DNA of 64,000 bases from Bog-950 sp046329495 (GCA_046329495.1 JAXLUO010000002.1:62001-126000); one strand, 5' to 3'. Positions 17,280 through 25,176 are shown, counted from the first letter of the stretch. The notes: generated by a model not told the origin, from the sequence alone. Made by a program: numbers and translations.

Positions 17280-18104
17280 TCAAATCTGCTTTAATAATTC
17301 AACCACCAAACGGGTCATTTTAGGTTCAGCTTCCGATGCTTTTTGCAAAACAAACTCATGCGTTACGCTATCTGCCTTTTCAGGTGGGTAGCCCATATCG
17401 CTTACAACCGAAATGGCAAACACACGCATCTTCATGTGGCGTGCTACCACCACTTCAGGCGTAGTACTCATACCTACCACATCGCCTCCTAATAAAAAAT
17501 ATGCTTTGTATTCAGCCGGAGTTTCGAAAGTTGGGCCCTGCACCCCTACATAAACGCCTGTATGGCAGGTGATGTCGTTATCGAGGGCAATTTGCAATCC
17601 TTTCTTTACCAATTCAGGGTCGTACGCATGGTTCATATTCGGGAAACGCGGTCCTAATTCTTCGTGGTTCTTACCGCGTAATGGATGTTCGGGTTGCAGA
17701 TAAATGTGATCGGTAAGAATCATCAGATCGCCAACTTCAAAAGCCGGGTTCATACCACCCGAGGCATTTGAAATGAGCAGTGTATCTACACCTATATTCT
17801 TCATTACACGGATAGGGAAAGTTACTTCCTGCATGCTGTAGCCTTCGTAGTAATGAAAACGACCGCTCATGGCAACAACCCTTTTTCCCCCAAGTTCACC
17901 AAAAATAAGGCTGCCTTTATGGCCCACTACTGTTGATACAGGGAAGTTCGGGATCTCGTTATAAGGTATCTGCACGTGCACATCAATTTGCCCGGCCAGT
18001 TTACCAAGGCCCGAGCCAAGTATAATGCCAAAGGGATACTCTCCGTTTATTTTGCCTTTCAGGAACGTTCCTGTTTCTTCAATTTTCTGTAGTAAATTCT
18101 CCAT
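17280..18104 (-). CDS. punA: Purine nucleoside phosphorylase (trimeric type)
   Basis: A 274-residue cytoplasmic enzyme that splits inosine and guanosine with phosphate for purine salvage. The phosphate site is visible in ILGSGLGKLA and in VVGHKGSLIFGEL with SGRFHYYEGY. The purine site shows GVQGPTFETPAEYK and GMSTTPEVVVARH, and the conserved Asn that contacts the base is likely in ISVVSDMGY or just after, where the usual Asn of family members is replaced by Asp (SDMGY against SNMAAG in others). This is a pattern seen in some bacterial members. Length and motifs fit the trimeric, class I enzymes rather than the hexameric DeoD type. It starts 9 bases after lpxK. Confidence 0.93.
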   Translation of the reverse strand: MENLLQKIEETGTFLKGKINGEYPFGIILGSGLGKLAGQIDVHVQIPYNEIPNFPVSTVVGHKGSLIFGELGGKRVVAMSGRFHYYEGYSMQEVTFPIRVMKNIGVDTLLISNASGGMNPAFEVGDLMILTDHIYLQPEHPLRGKNHEELGPRFPNMNHAYDPELVKKGLQIALDNDITCHTGVYVGVQGPTFETPAEYKAYFLLGGDVVGMSTTPEVVVARHMKMRVFAISVVSDMGYPPEKADSVTHEFVLQKASEAEPKMTRLVVELLKQI

Positions 18105-18113
18105 ACACGTAAA

Positions 18114-19187
18114 TCAAGCCTGTATTTTTTGTTTGGTTACTTCTATGTATTTCAGGATATCAGCATCAAATTTTTCACCGTCGTTTCCTAAAAAACTAAC
18201 CACTACAGGCTGGACAAAGATTTCAATTTTATTTTCTGAAAACCAATTTCTGTATTCTGCCAGGCGCATAGCGTCTTTTTCAGTGGCTACCATCACCTTC
18301 TTTACATCACCTAAATTCTTAAACGTTTCGCGGATAGCTTCCAGATCGTAAAGGTCGAAACGATGATGGTCGCGATAATCGCGCACATACACCCGGCGCG
18401 ATTTACTTTCCAGGTAGCTTTTCAACTCGTCGTAACGGGCAATTCCGCAAACCAATAATACATCCATATCCTTTGCCAGATTAAACGTATAGGCAGGATT
18501 AATAAACGAATAAAGCGGGCCATATTGTAGTGTGCTGAAATAAACCTTCTGATACTTAAAGGGTTTAATTTCGGCAACAATGGCATTGCGTTCGGCCTCT
18601 GAAAGATCAGCCGGACATTTGCTAACTACAATGATATCGGCGCGATGGTAACCGCTTGCCGGTTCCCGTAACCAACCTACCGGTATTAATGCATCGCGGG
18701 TAAACAAGTTGCTATACTCGGTAAGCATAATAGATAAACCGGGTTGAATGGAGCGATGCTGGTAGGCATCATCCAAAAACAAAACATCTACATCTTCCTG
18801 CGCCTGCAAAATTAGCGGCACTGCCAGCACACGGTCTTCTCCAACAGCCACTACTGCCTCCGGAAATTTTTGTTTGAACAAACGCGGTTCATCTCCTATT
18901 TGGTCGGAAGTGCTTTGCATATCGGCCAGTATAAAACCGTTTGATTTTCGGCCATAACCACGGCTTAAAGTGGCGGGTTTAAGAATATACTGTGTTAGTC
19001 GCAACAGGTATTCTACATGCGGCGTTTTGCCCGTACCGCCTGCAGTTAAGTTACCTACTGATATAACTGGAAAATCGAACTTAACGGCTTTAAAAACCTG
19101 TTGGTCGTACAACAAATTGCGTAAGGCCGTTATGACACCATAAACGGCAGCGATGGGATACAGAAATATATTGGAGAGCTTAATAAT
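18114..19187 (-). CDS. lpxK: Tetraacyldisaccharide 4'-kinase, no canonical start codon at the conserved N-terminus
   Basis: LpxK phosphorylates the 4' position of the lipid A precursor at the inner face of the inner membrane. The Walker A motif is clear (GNLTAGGTGKTPH), followed by TLSRGYGRKS and VLFLDDAYQHRS, and the length fits. The oddity is the start. The first usable codon by standard rules is TTG at 19115, but the frame continues upstream and encodes IIKLSNIFLYPIAAVYGVI and then TALRN, which is the conserved membrane-associated N-terminus of the family. Upstream of 19115 there is no ATG, GTG or TTG before the stop at 19200-19202. The coordinates given assume initiation at ATT 19187; ATT 19184 or CTG in the same stretch are alternatives. 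A sequencing or assembly error is also possible. Confidence 0.88.
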   Translation of the reverse strand: MIKLSNIFLYPIAAVYGVITALRNLLYDQQVFKAVKFDFPVISVGNLTAGGTGKTPHVEYLLRLTQYILKPATLSRGYGRKSNGFILADMQSTSDQIGDEPRLFKQKFPEAVVAVGEDRVLAVPLILQAQEDVDVLFLDDAYQHRSIQPGLSIMLTEYSNLFTRDALIPVGWLREPASGYHRADIIVVSKCPADLSEAERNAIVAEIKPFKYQKVYFSTLQYGPLYSFINPAYTFNLAKDMDVLLVCGIARYDELKSYLESKSRRVYVRDYRDHHRFDLYDLEAIRETFKNLGDVKKVMVATEKDAMRLAEYRNWFSENKIEIFVQPVVVSFLGNDGEKFDADILKYIEVTKQKIQA

Positions 19188-19234
19188 TGCCTGTTTGTGT
19201 CAAATTTACCCTATTATGCGATTGTTCCTAACAT

Positions 19235-19242
19235 TACCTTTG
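19235..19242 (+). promoter_or_regulatory. TAnnTTTG -7 promoter element immediately upstream of the NIF3 gene
   Basis: TACCTTTG matches TAnnTTTG exactly and ends 5 bases before the ATG at 19248. This helps to fix the start: the frame is open further upstream but that part overlaps the promoter. It implies a leaderless or nearly leaderless mRNA. Confidence 0.55.
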
Positions 19243-19247
19243 CAGCT

Positions 19248-20342
19248 ATGACCATTCAAACTATAACTGATTTTCTGGAAAGCCTTGCCCCGCTTAGTTA
19301 CCAGGAAAGCTACGATAACTGCGGATTGATAGTTGGTGATAAAAATGCCCGTTTGAAAGGTGTTTTAGTTACCCTTGATGTAACTGAAGCTGTAGTAGAT
19401 GAAGCTATTGCCAATAAATGCAATTTGATTGTGGCGCACCATCCGATCGTTTTCGGCGGTTTAAAAAAGCTGAATGGTAAAAACTATGTGGAGCGTGTGG
19501 TGATAAAGGCGATTAAAAAAGATGTGGCCATTTACGCCATCCATACCAACTACGACAACGTTAGCCACGGAGTAAATGCCATGATAGCCGAACGGTTGGG
19601 GCTGCAAAACACCCGTATTTTGGCTCCTAAAAAGGGTCTACTCCGCAAGCTAAATACTTTTATTCCTGCTGAATTTCATGAGCAGGTTACACAAGCTGTT
19701 TTTAAAGCCGGTGCAGGGCATATTGGCAATTACAGCGAAACCGGTTTTAACCTGCATGGCATAGGCACGTTTAAGGGTAATGCTGCCAGCAATCCTGCCA
19801 TAGGGCAAAAAGGCGTTAAGGAGGAAGTAAAAGAAATCAAGTTCGAAACCATTTACCCTAAGCATTTAGAGAGCCGAATACTGCACGCCCTTGTGGAAGC
19901 CCATCCCTATGAGGAGCCTGCCTACGATTTAATGGATCTGCAAAACGAGCACGAAAAGGTTGGCAGCGGCATGATTGGCGAGTTAAAGCAGCCGGCGGAT
20001 GAATTAAATTTCCTGAAAAGTGTTAAAAAGCAATTGAAAACTGCTTGCATCCGCTATACCGAATTAAGAGGCAAAAAGGTGCAAAAAGTGGCTATTTGTG
20101 GCGGTTCGGGCCGGTTTTTACTACCGGATGCCATGGCTGCGGGGGCCGATGTGTTCATTACCGGCGATTTTAAATACCACGAATTCTTTGATGCTGAGGG
20201 GCGTATTGTGGTAGCGGATGTTGGACACTTTGAAAGTGAGCAATTTACGAAGGATTTGCTGGCGCGGGAAATTTCGAAAAAATTCCCTATTATTGCGCCC
20301 CTTATTTCACAGGTTAATACAAACCCGATTAAATACTTATAA
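19248..20342 (+). CDS. NIF3-like dinuclear metal center protein (YbgI family)
   Basis: A 364-residue protein of the NIF3/YbgI family. The N-terminal part shows YQESYDNCGLIVGD and AHHPIVFGGLKKLNGKN with NYDNVSHGVN, which provide the histidines and acidic residues of the two-metal site. The matching C-terminal half has CGGSGRFLLPDAMAAGADVF and TGDFKYHEFFDA, ending with DVGHFESE. The middle 120 residues (LRKLNTFIPAEFHEQVTQAV and after) form the extra ferredoxin-like domain seen in longer bacterial members. Exact activity is uncertain; some homologs are annotated as GTP cyclohydrolase I type 2. Start chosen at 19248 because of the promoter placement and the typical MTIQTITDFLESLAP. Overlap with the following gene is absent; the gap is 3 bases, so they form an operon. 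Confidence 0.92.
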   Translation: MTIQTITDFLESLAPLSYQESYDNCGLIVGDKNARLKGVLVTLDVTEAVVDEAIANKCNLIVAHHPIVFGGLKKLNGKNYVERVVIKAIKKDVAIYAIHTNYDNVSHGVNAMIAERLGLQNTRILAPKKGLLRKLNTFIPAEFHEQVTQAVFKAGAGHIGNYSETGFNLHGIGTFKGNAASNPAIGQKGVKEEVKEIKFETIYPKHLESRILHALVEAHPYEEPAYDLMDLQNEHEKVGSGMIGELKQPADELNFLKSVKKQLKTACIRYTELRGKKVQKVAICGGSGRFLLPDAMAAGADVFITGDFKYHEFFDAEGRIVVADVGHFESEQFTKDLLAREISKKFPIIAPLISQVNTNPIKYL

Positions 20343-20345
20343 CAC

Positions 20346-21089
20346 ATGGCCGCAACCAAAGAATTATCGGTAGACGAAAAATTGAAGCAACTGTGGGACC
20401 TCCAACAGATTGACTCCAAGATCGATAAAATCCAGATTCTGAAAGGTGAATTACCTATTGAGGTAAAAGACCTGGAAGATGAAATTGAAGGTTTGAATAC
20501 CCGTTTAAAGAACTCGCAGGATGAGCTGACCGAGTTAGACGAGGAAATCAAGAACCGCAAGAATGCCAAGTCGCTGGCCAAGGAATTAATTACCCGCTAC
20601 GAAAAGCAGCAGAACAACGTAAAGAACAACCGTGAATACGATGCGCTTTCGAAAGAGATTGAACTTCAGAAACTGGAGATTCAGTTGAGCGAAAAGAAAA
20701 TGAACGATGCTACTGCCAAGTTAGAAGCTAAGCAGCATGTGATAGAAGAGACTGAAAAGGTAATCGCTGAACGCGAAAAGCACCTGAAGTCGAAGAAGAA
20801 AGAGCTGGACAAGATCATTGAAGAAACCGAGAAGGAAGAGCAGGAACTGCAAAAGGAATCGGATAAGCAAAGCAAGAAAGTGGAAGAACGCTTGCTGAAA
20901 GCTTACACCCGCATCCGTTCGGCTTACAAGAACGGTTTAGCAGTAGTTGCTGTATTGCGTGATGCCTGCGGCGGTTGCTATGCTAAAATTCCACCTCAAC
21001 GTCAGGTTGAAATCCGCCAGCGCAAGCGTTTAATTACCTGCGAACACTGCGGTCGCATCCTGGTTGACTGGGAAAACAAAGAGAACTAA
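20346..21089 (+). CDS. Coiled-coil protein with C-terminal C4 zinc ribbon (DUF164 family)
   Basis: A 247-residue protein. Residues from about 15 to 185 form a long antiparallel coiled coil rich in Glu and Lys. The C-terminus has two Cys pairs, CGGCYAKIPP and CEHCGRILVDWE, that make a zinc ribbon, with RQRKRLIT in between. This is the CT398/Slr-type 'C4-type zinc ribbon' family, thought to bind nucleic acid or to act in coupling of secretion and transcription factors in some bacteria; the role here is unknown. The gene directly follows NIF3 (3-base gap), an arrangement that I recall as frequent in Bacteroidota and Firmicutes. A terminator follows at 21098. Confidence 0.88.
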   Translation: MAATKELSVDEKLKQLWDLQQIDSKIDKIQILKGELPIEVKDLEDEIEGLNTRLKNSQDELTELDEEIKNRKNAKSLAKELITRYEKQQNNVKNNREYDALSKEIELQKLEIQLSEKKMNDATAKLEAKQHVIEETEKVIAEREKHLKSKKKELDKIIEETEKEEQELQKESDKQSKKVEERLLKAYTRIRSAYKNGLAVVAVLRDACGGCYAKIPPQRQVEIRQRKRLITCEHCGRILVDWENKEN

Positions 21090-21097
21090 TACTTCAA

Positions 21098-21122
21098 AAA
21101 CCCTCCATAACGGAGGGTTTTT
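21098..21122 (+). terminator. Intrinsic terminator after the NIF3/zinc-ribbon operon
   Basis: AAACCCTCC (21098-21106) pairs with GGAGGGTTT (21112-21120) around the loop ATAAC; a T run ends it. It lies 9 bases after the stop codon. Confidence 0.9.
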
Positions 21123-21158
21123 AATTTCCGCTATGCAACAACTATATTCCGTGCAGTA

Positions 21159-22619
21159 ATGCGTTTGCGTTTAACCATATGCCTGTTATTGCTCTGCCTG
21201 CTTGGCAGTGCACAGCCGTTTGATTTTAATGCCAATTGCCGTAAAGCGTACGAAGCCGTGCTTGCCTTAAAACTAAGCGAAGCAGGCAATCTGCTGAAGA
21301 CGGAAAAGAACAATGCCATTACGCCGTACCTGCAGGATTACATCGACTTTACAGCGATATACATCAGCGATTCGAGGAGCTTGTATGAGCAGCGTATTGT
21401 AAACCGCGAACCGCGCATGGAAGTGCTAAAGAACGCAGACAAAAATTCGCCCTGGTATTTGTTTACGCAGGCGGAGGTGCAACTGCACTGGGCTGCCTTA
21501 GGCATTCGCTTTGGCGATTATGTAACCTCTGTATTCTCTATTCGGCGTGCTTATAAACTGCTGGAGGATAACCGTAACAAGTATCCCGATTTTACACCCA
21601 ACAATAAATCGTTTGGTGTTATTGAAGCCCTGATAGGCAGTGTGCCTGATAAATACCATTGGGCTGTAAATATGCTGGGTATGGAAGGCAGCGTGAACGG
21701 CGGACTTAAGAAACTTGCCGATTTAGTGGAGAACGGTAAAAAGAGCGATTACATTTTTAAAGACGAAACAGTAATTTACTACGCTTTCCTTCTCTTCCAC
21801 CTACAGAACGAAAAAGAAAAAGCATGGCAGGTATTACGTGCTTATGGTTTTCCTAAAGCAGGTAACTTAATGAGCGTGTATTCGTGTGCGCATATAGGTA
21901 TATACGGTAAACATAATGAAGAAGCGTTGCAACTATTGACTAACGCAGCCACAGGCAAAAGTTATAGCGCTTTCCCCTTTCTGGAATACCTGCATGGCTT
22001 AGCCTTATTAAACAAACTGGATACAACAGCCGGCACCTACTTTAAAAAATTTTTAGATCAGACCGAAGGCGATAGCCATATAAAATCGGCCTGGCAGAAA
22101 TTGGCCTGGCAGTCGTTTTTAACGGGCGATACCATTGGCTATTACCAAAACATGAGTAAGGCCGAAGCGTTAGGCTCCAGTTTAGTGGATGCCGATAAAC
22201 AGGCCCAGAAAGAAGCCGAAAGCAACCGATTGCCTAATCTGCATTTACTGCGCGCGCGCTTATTATTTGACGGTGCTTATTACCAGCGCGCACTGGATAC
22301 CATGAGCACCTTAAAAGCCATAGACTTTGTTGGTTTAGAAGACCGGACGGAATATTTGTATCGCATGGGCCGTGTTAACCAGGAGTTGAATAAAGCAGAC
22401 AGTGCGCTAAGCTGGTATGCACAAGCCATAGAGACCGGCCGGAATTTACCACGCTATTTTGCAGCTAATGCAGCCTACGAGAGTGGACGAATTTATGAGA
22501 GCCAGGGGCAAAAGGAAAAAGCAAGGCAGCTTTATACTACTTGCATGAGCTTTGAGAATCATGAATACAAAAACGGCTTAGACCAAAAAGCTAAGGCCGC
22601 CTTAAACCGCCTGCGCTAA
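21159..22619 (+). CDS. Secreted TPR-repeat protein of unknown function
   Basis: A 486-residue protein with a signal peptide (MRLRLTICLLLLCLLGSAQ) and a mostly helical mature part. Tetratricopeptide-like pairs are easiest to see near the C-terminus: YLYRMGRVNQELNKADSALSWYAQA and AAYESGRIYESQGQKEKARQLY. The middle region (RFGDYVTSVFSIRRAYKLLEDN) has similar helices but poor match to the consensus. No catalytic motif is seen. It probably acts in the periplasm as a binding scaffold. It is followed after 3 bases by murB, so the two may be co-transcribed, which hints at a cell-envelope role without proving it. Confidence 0.75.
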   Translation: MRLRLTICLLLLCLLGSAQPFDFNANCRKAYEAVLALKLSEAGNLLKTEKNNAITPYLQDYIDFTAIYISDSRSLYEQRIVNREPRMEVLKNADKNSPWYLFTQAEVQLHWAALGIRFGDYVTSVFSIRRAYKLLEDNRNKYPDFTPNNKSFGVIEALIGSVPDKYHWAVNMLGMEGSVNGGLKKLADLVENGKKSDYIFKDETVIYYAFLLFHLQNEKEKAWQVLRAYGFPKAGNLMSVYSCAHIGIYGKHNEEALQLLTNAATGKSYSAFPFLEYLHGLALLNKLDTTAGTYFKKFLDQTEGDSHIKSAWQKLAWQSFLTGDTIGYYQNMSKAEALGSSLVDADKQAQKEAESNRLPNLHLLRARLLFDGAYYQRALDTMSTLKAIDFVGLEDRTEYLYRMGRVNQELNKADSALSWYAQAIETGRNLPRYFAANAAYESGRIYESQGQKEKARQLYTTCMSFENHEYKNGLDQKAKAALNRLR

Positions 22620-22622
22620 ACC

Positions 22623-23657
22623 ATGCTGATAGAACAAAATAAATCGCTTACACCGTATAACACCTTTGGTATTGAGGCCAGTGCTAAGCTGTTTGCCGAA
22701 ATACACAGCGAACAACAGTTACGGGAGTTATTGAGCAATGCGAGTTATAAAAACGAGGCCAAACTAATACTGGGTGGCGGAAGTAACCTGCTTTTTACCG
22801 GCGACTTTAACGGACTTGTGATTAAAAATTCGATGCCCGGAATTGAGGTTGTAAAAACAGAGAACCGCCACGTTTGGATAAGGGCCCGTGCCGGAGTTGT
22901 ATGGCACGATTTCGTATTATGGACCATCGCTAATAATTATGCAGGGCTGGAAAACTTATCCCTTATTCCCGGTCAGGTGGGTGCTGCGCCCATGCAGAAT
23001 ATAGGTGCTTACGGTGTGGAGGTAAAGGATGTGTTTGATGAATTGGAAGCCATCCACATCAGTACCGGAGAGAAAGTGAAGTTTGCGCTTGCCGATTGCG
23101 ACTTTGGTTACCGCGAGAGCGTGTTTAAGAACAAATACAAAGGTGAGTTCATCATCAGCAGTGTTACCTTCCGTTTAATGGATTTGAACGATCCTAAAGC
23201 GCTGTATCGCTTTAAAACGGATTACGGAGATATAAAGGATACGCTTAGCGATATGCAGATACGCGAGTTAAACCTGAAAGCAGTTAGCGATGCGGTTATT
23301 AAAATCCGCAGCAGTAAACTGCCCGATCCAAAAGTGCTTGGCAATGCCGGCAGCTTTTTCAAGAATCCGGTTATTAGTGCGGAACAGTTCGCCGAATTAG
23401 TTAAGGTTTATCCGGTAATGCCAAGCTACCTGCAAAAGGATAACACCGTAAAAGTACCCGCCGGTTGGTTGATTGAGCAATGCGGATGGAAAGGCAAACG
23501 CGTTGGCAACACCGGTTCGCATGCGCGCCAGGCGCTTGTGCTGGTAAACTATGGTGGTGCAAAAGGTAGCGAAGTTCTCGCCCTTGCAAAAGATATTCAG
23601 CAATCGGTGATGGAGAAGTTCGGGATTGAAATCTCGCCGGAAGTGAATGTGGTTTGA
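22623..23657 (+). CDS. murB: UDP-N-acetylenolpyruvoylglucosamine reductase
   Basis: A 344-residue flavoenzyme that reduces the enolpyruvyl group with NADPH to give UDP-N-acetylmuramate, an early step of peptidoglycan synthesis in the cytoplasm. The FAD site shows LILGGGSNLLFTGDF. The catalytic serine lies in LGNAGSFFKNPVIS, and the C-terminal catalytic glutamate in ISPEVNVV. FGYRESVFK is also conserved. Length and the tyrosine-loop region place it in the type I (E. coli-like) class. It follows the TPR gene with a 3-base gap. No terminator is visible directly after it; the gene-free repeat island starts at 23658. Confidence 0.96.
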   Translation: MLIEQNKSLTPYNTFGIEASAKLFAEIHSEQQLRELLSNASYKNEAKLILGGGSNLLFTGDFNGLVIKNSMPGIEVVKTENRHVWIRARAGVVWHDFVLWTIANNYAGLENLSLIPGQVGAAPMQNIGAYGVEVKDVFDELEAIHISTGEKVKFALADCDFGYRESVFKNKYKGEFIISSVTFRLMDLNDPKALYRFKTDYGDIKDTLSDMQIRELNLKAVSDAVIKIRSSKLPDPKVLGNAGSFFKNPVISAEQFAELVKVYPVMPSYLQKDNTVKVPAGWLIEQCGWKGKRVGNTGSHARQALVLVNYGGAKGSEVLALAKDIQQSVMEKFGIEISPEVNVV

Positions 23658-23664
23658 GCGTTTT

Positions 23665-23696
23665 AATAGAACGCTGATTGCGCTGATGGTTATGAT
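23665..23696 (+). repeat. Composite repeat, segment A copy 1
   Basis: A 32-base sequence with core GAACGCTGATTGCGCTGATG, identical in all three copies (also 23804-23835 and 24257-24288). Internally it contains the near-repeat CGCTGAT twice. The flanks resume unrelated sequence, but TTTACTATGATTA follows here and GGCGTATGATTA after copy 2. Confidence 0.9.
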
Positions 23697-23720
23697 TTAC
23701 TATGATTAGTTACAGCTTTA

Positions 23721-23790
23721 GTGCGACCCTTTCGGGGCAGTTTTGGAGATTTGATTATTCTATAAATGTGTGATCTCTTCGGGATCGGGA
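23721..23790 (+). repeat. Composite repeat, segment B copy 1
   Basis: Begins GTGCGACCCTTTCGGGGCAG and ends with TGATCTCTTCGGGATCGGG, with TTTGATTATT in between. Copy 2 (24365-24436) shares the GTGCGACCC / CGGGGT start, TTTGAT middle and the GATCyCTTCGGGATCG hairpin end. The hairpin in copy 1 is GATCTC/GGGATC-like and weaker than in copy 2. Confidence 0.65.
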
Positions 23791-23803
23791 ATGCCCAAAA
23801 AGC

Positions 23804-23835
23804 AATAGAACGCTGATTGCGCTGATGGTTATGAT
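23804..23835 (+). repeat. Composite repeat, segment A copy 2
   Basis: Identical to copy 1 over 32 bases, 139 bases downstream of it. Followed by segment C (23849-23867). Confidence 0.9.
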
Positions 23836-23848
23836 GGCGTATGATTAT

Positions 23849-23867
23849 GGGTGGAAATACAATCCGC
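23849..23867 (+). repeat. Composite repeat, segment C copy 1
   Basis: GGGTGGAAATACAATCCGC, closely related to 24292-24312, where two extra bases and one substitution are seen. Both lie a few bases after a segment A copy. Confidence 0.6.
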
Positions 23868-23896
23868 ACCGGAATACAAATACAATATTCACCACA

Positions 23897-23921
23897 GATA
23901 AAACAACCGAATTGTTTTATC
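23897..23921. repeat. Inverted repeat (10-bp perfect stem)
   Basis: GATAAAACAA (23897-23906) and TTGTTTTATC (23912-23921) flank CCGAA. No T run follows, so it is a hairpin or a protein site rather than a terminator. Confidence 0.6.
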
Positions 23922-24084
23922 GTGCCGGTTCAACTTTAATCTACCTGCTTTTTAAGAAGCGGTTTCTTTACAATATTTCAAAGAACAACTGACACTACAC
24001 CCCCACTATGCTGCCATTTTGGATGATAGGGTAGCTACCAAATTTTAATAACCGGGATAGGATTTGCTAAGGATTGATAGCAAC

Positions 24085-24130
24085 TGATAGGGTTTGATAG
24101 GTTTACCCATATGCCCTATCAACCCTATCA
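24085..24130. repeat. Inverted repeat built of TGATAGGGTT units
   Basis: Arm 24085-24101 (TGATAGGGTTTGATAGG) pairs with 24115-24130 (CCTATCAACCCTATCA) with one bulged T and a 13-nt loop. Further GATAGG words lie just upstream, near 24034 and 24056, so the unit is also directly repeated. Confidence 0.65.
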
Positions 24131-24256
24131 TGACAATGTTGCAGGAGGATGACTGATAGATGCGTTAACAGTGTGTGTGTTCATGTCATAAAAATAACTT
24201 TATTTGAAACTATTTACAAATATAGGTTGTTATTTTTTTCAGAAACTCCAAAATAA

Positions 24257-24288
24257 AATAGAACGCTGATTGCGCTGATGGTTATGAT
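24257..24288 (+). repeat. Composite repeat, segment A copy 3
   Basis: Identical to copies 1 and 2 over 32 bases. Followed by segment C copy 2 (24292-24312) and segment B copy 2 (24365-24436), so this is the most complete composite unit. Confidence 0.9.
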
Positions 24289-24291
24289 GGT

Positions 24292-24312
24292 GGGTAGAAA
24301 TACATTATCCGC
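24292..24312 (+). repeat. Composite repeat, segment C copy 2
   Basis: GGGTAGAAATACATTATCCG plus C, the partner of 23849-23867. Confidence 0.6.
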
Positions 24313-24364
24313 CAGAAGACCGAGGCCCCGGAACCCCGAGCTAAAACAGATTATACAGCCGGTT

Positions 24365-24436
24365 GTGCGACCCATCCGGGGTCGGTATTTGATGTTTCCT
24401 TTTACTATATACATGCGATCCCTTCGGGATCGCATG
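24365..24436 (+). repeat. Composite repeat, segment B copy 2
   Basis: Starts GTGCGACCCATCCGGGGTCG, itself a short palindrome (CGACCC/GGGTCG), and ends in a strong hairpin (24411-24437). See copy 1 at 23721. Confidence 0.65.
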
Positions 24437-24440
24437 TTTT
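24411..24440. terminator. Perfect 12-bp hairpin at the end of the composite repeat
   Basis: ACATGCGATCCC (24411-24422) and GGGATCGCATGT (24426-24437) flank TTC, followed by TTT. It looks like a terminator on the plus strand, but it lies about 750 bases after murB. It may simply be the stable end of the repeat. Confidence 0.5.
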
Positions 24441-24569
24441 AGATTAGCAAACAAATACACTAATTAGAATAGGCTTAAAATGAACAAGGCCACCCCTTTC
24501 AGGATGACCCCGGTTCCCCAATTTAAGTTTTAAGTAGACCGCCCGGGGAACAGCAGGGTTGCATGCAGT

Positions 24570-25157
24570 TTAGCGTAGCAAGAGCGTTTTGAAAACGCGG
24601 GTGGCATATCGTTTCATCCGCAAATCCGCTTCGCACATATAGGTAGGGTCCTTATATTGAAAGGTGATGGTTAGCATATAAGCTGCCTTACGTTTGTGCG
24701 AATAGGCTATGAGGTCGTACCGGGTAAAGTTGCTGACCTTGGAACGGCGGTAATAGTGCGTTGTAAGTAGTATCGCAGTTTCGCCGCTGGCAATTTGCAG
24801 CGAATCGGTTAGGTAATTGTAACCTGCCGGGGTAATGCGATCGGGATATGAGGTAAACTCATTGATGATAAAATCCTCTGCTGCATTTATGCTATCGCAT
24901 TCCAATTTGCGTAAAATAAAATTAGCTGTTAAAGGTGTGCTGCCAACAATGTGCGGAAGGCCCACATCGGTAAATTCGTATTTCTGGTCAATAGCCGCAT
25001 TATCTATTTGCGGCAGTTTAGTCCACTTATCAGGCACGCTGAAAACATATTCATTGTTTTCTGCCTTCTTCAGTACATTAAAAATAGTGGTATCGGTTTG
25101 GGCCTGTGCCACACCTATTAACAGGCAGCACAGGCTTAGCAGGTAAGCTTTCGTCAT
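24570..25157 (-). CDS. Secreted protein of unknown function (195 aa)
   Basis: A 195-residue protein with signal peptide MTKAYLLSLCCLLIGVAQAQ, start at 25157; the frame is open a little further upstream, overlapping the previous gene, but the signal peptide decides the start. The mature part alternates strands and helices (EYVFSVPDKWTKLPQ at its N-terminus, NFTRYDLIAYSHKRKAAYMLTI late) and resembles small PsbP-like or lipoprotein-like domains that begin with a 'F-SVP-W' motif, but I do not recognise a family with confidence. It follows the CHU_C gene by 19 bases in the same direction and could be the last gene of the gliding/T9SS locus. Function unknown. Confidence 0.7.
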   Translation of the reverse strand: MTKAYLLSLCCLLIGVAQAQTDTTIFNVLKKAENNEYVFSVPDKWTKLPQIDNAAIDQKYEFTDVGLPHIVGSTPLTANFILRKLECDSINAAEDFIINEFTSYPDRITPAGYNYLTDSLQIASGETAILLTTHYYRRSKVSNFTRYDLIAYSHKRKAAYMLTITFQYKDPTYMCEADLRMKRYATRVFKTLLLR

Positions 25158-25176
25158 TTCACACAGCGGGTTATGT

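Larger units (their letters stand above)
23658..24569. other. Gene-free island of hairpins and dispersed composite repeats
   Basis: About 900 bases without any convincing gene on either strand, between murB and the minus-strand gene ending at 24570. It holds three copies of a 32-base repeat (A), two copies each of two other repeated segments (B, C), and at least three hairpins listed separately. The order A-B-A-C and A-C-B suggests decay or shuffling of one composite unit. A+T content looks higher than in the flanks. No transposase remnant, tRNA or rRNA is recognisable. Confidence 0.75.

Noticed and set aside
17235..17283. Porin start at TTG 17283, overlapping the punA stop
   Set aside because: The added residues are not part of a signal peptide; ATG at 17235 or 17208 gives a better export signal.
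23665..24288. Three identical 32-base repeats as a possible CRISPR array
   Set aside because: The distances between copies (107 and 421 bases) are irregular, there is no leader, no dyad in the repeat and no cas gene in the window.
24411..24440. Terminator of murB
   Set aside because: It is about 750 bases after the murB stop and is part of the repeat segment B; function for murB is unlikely.
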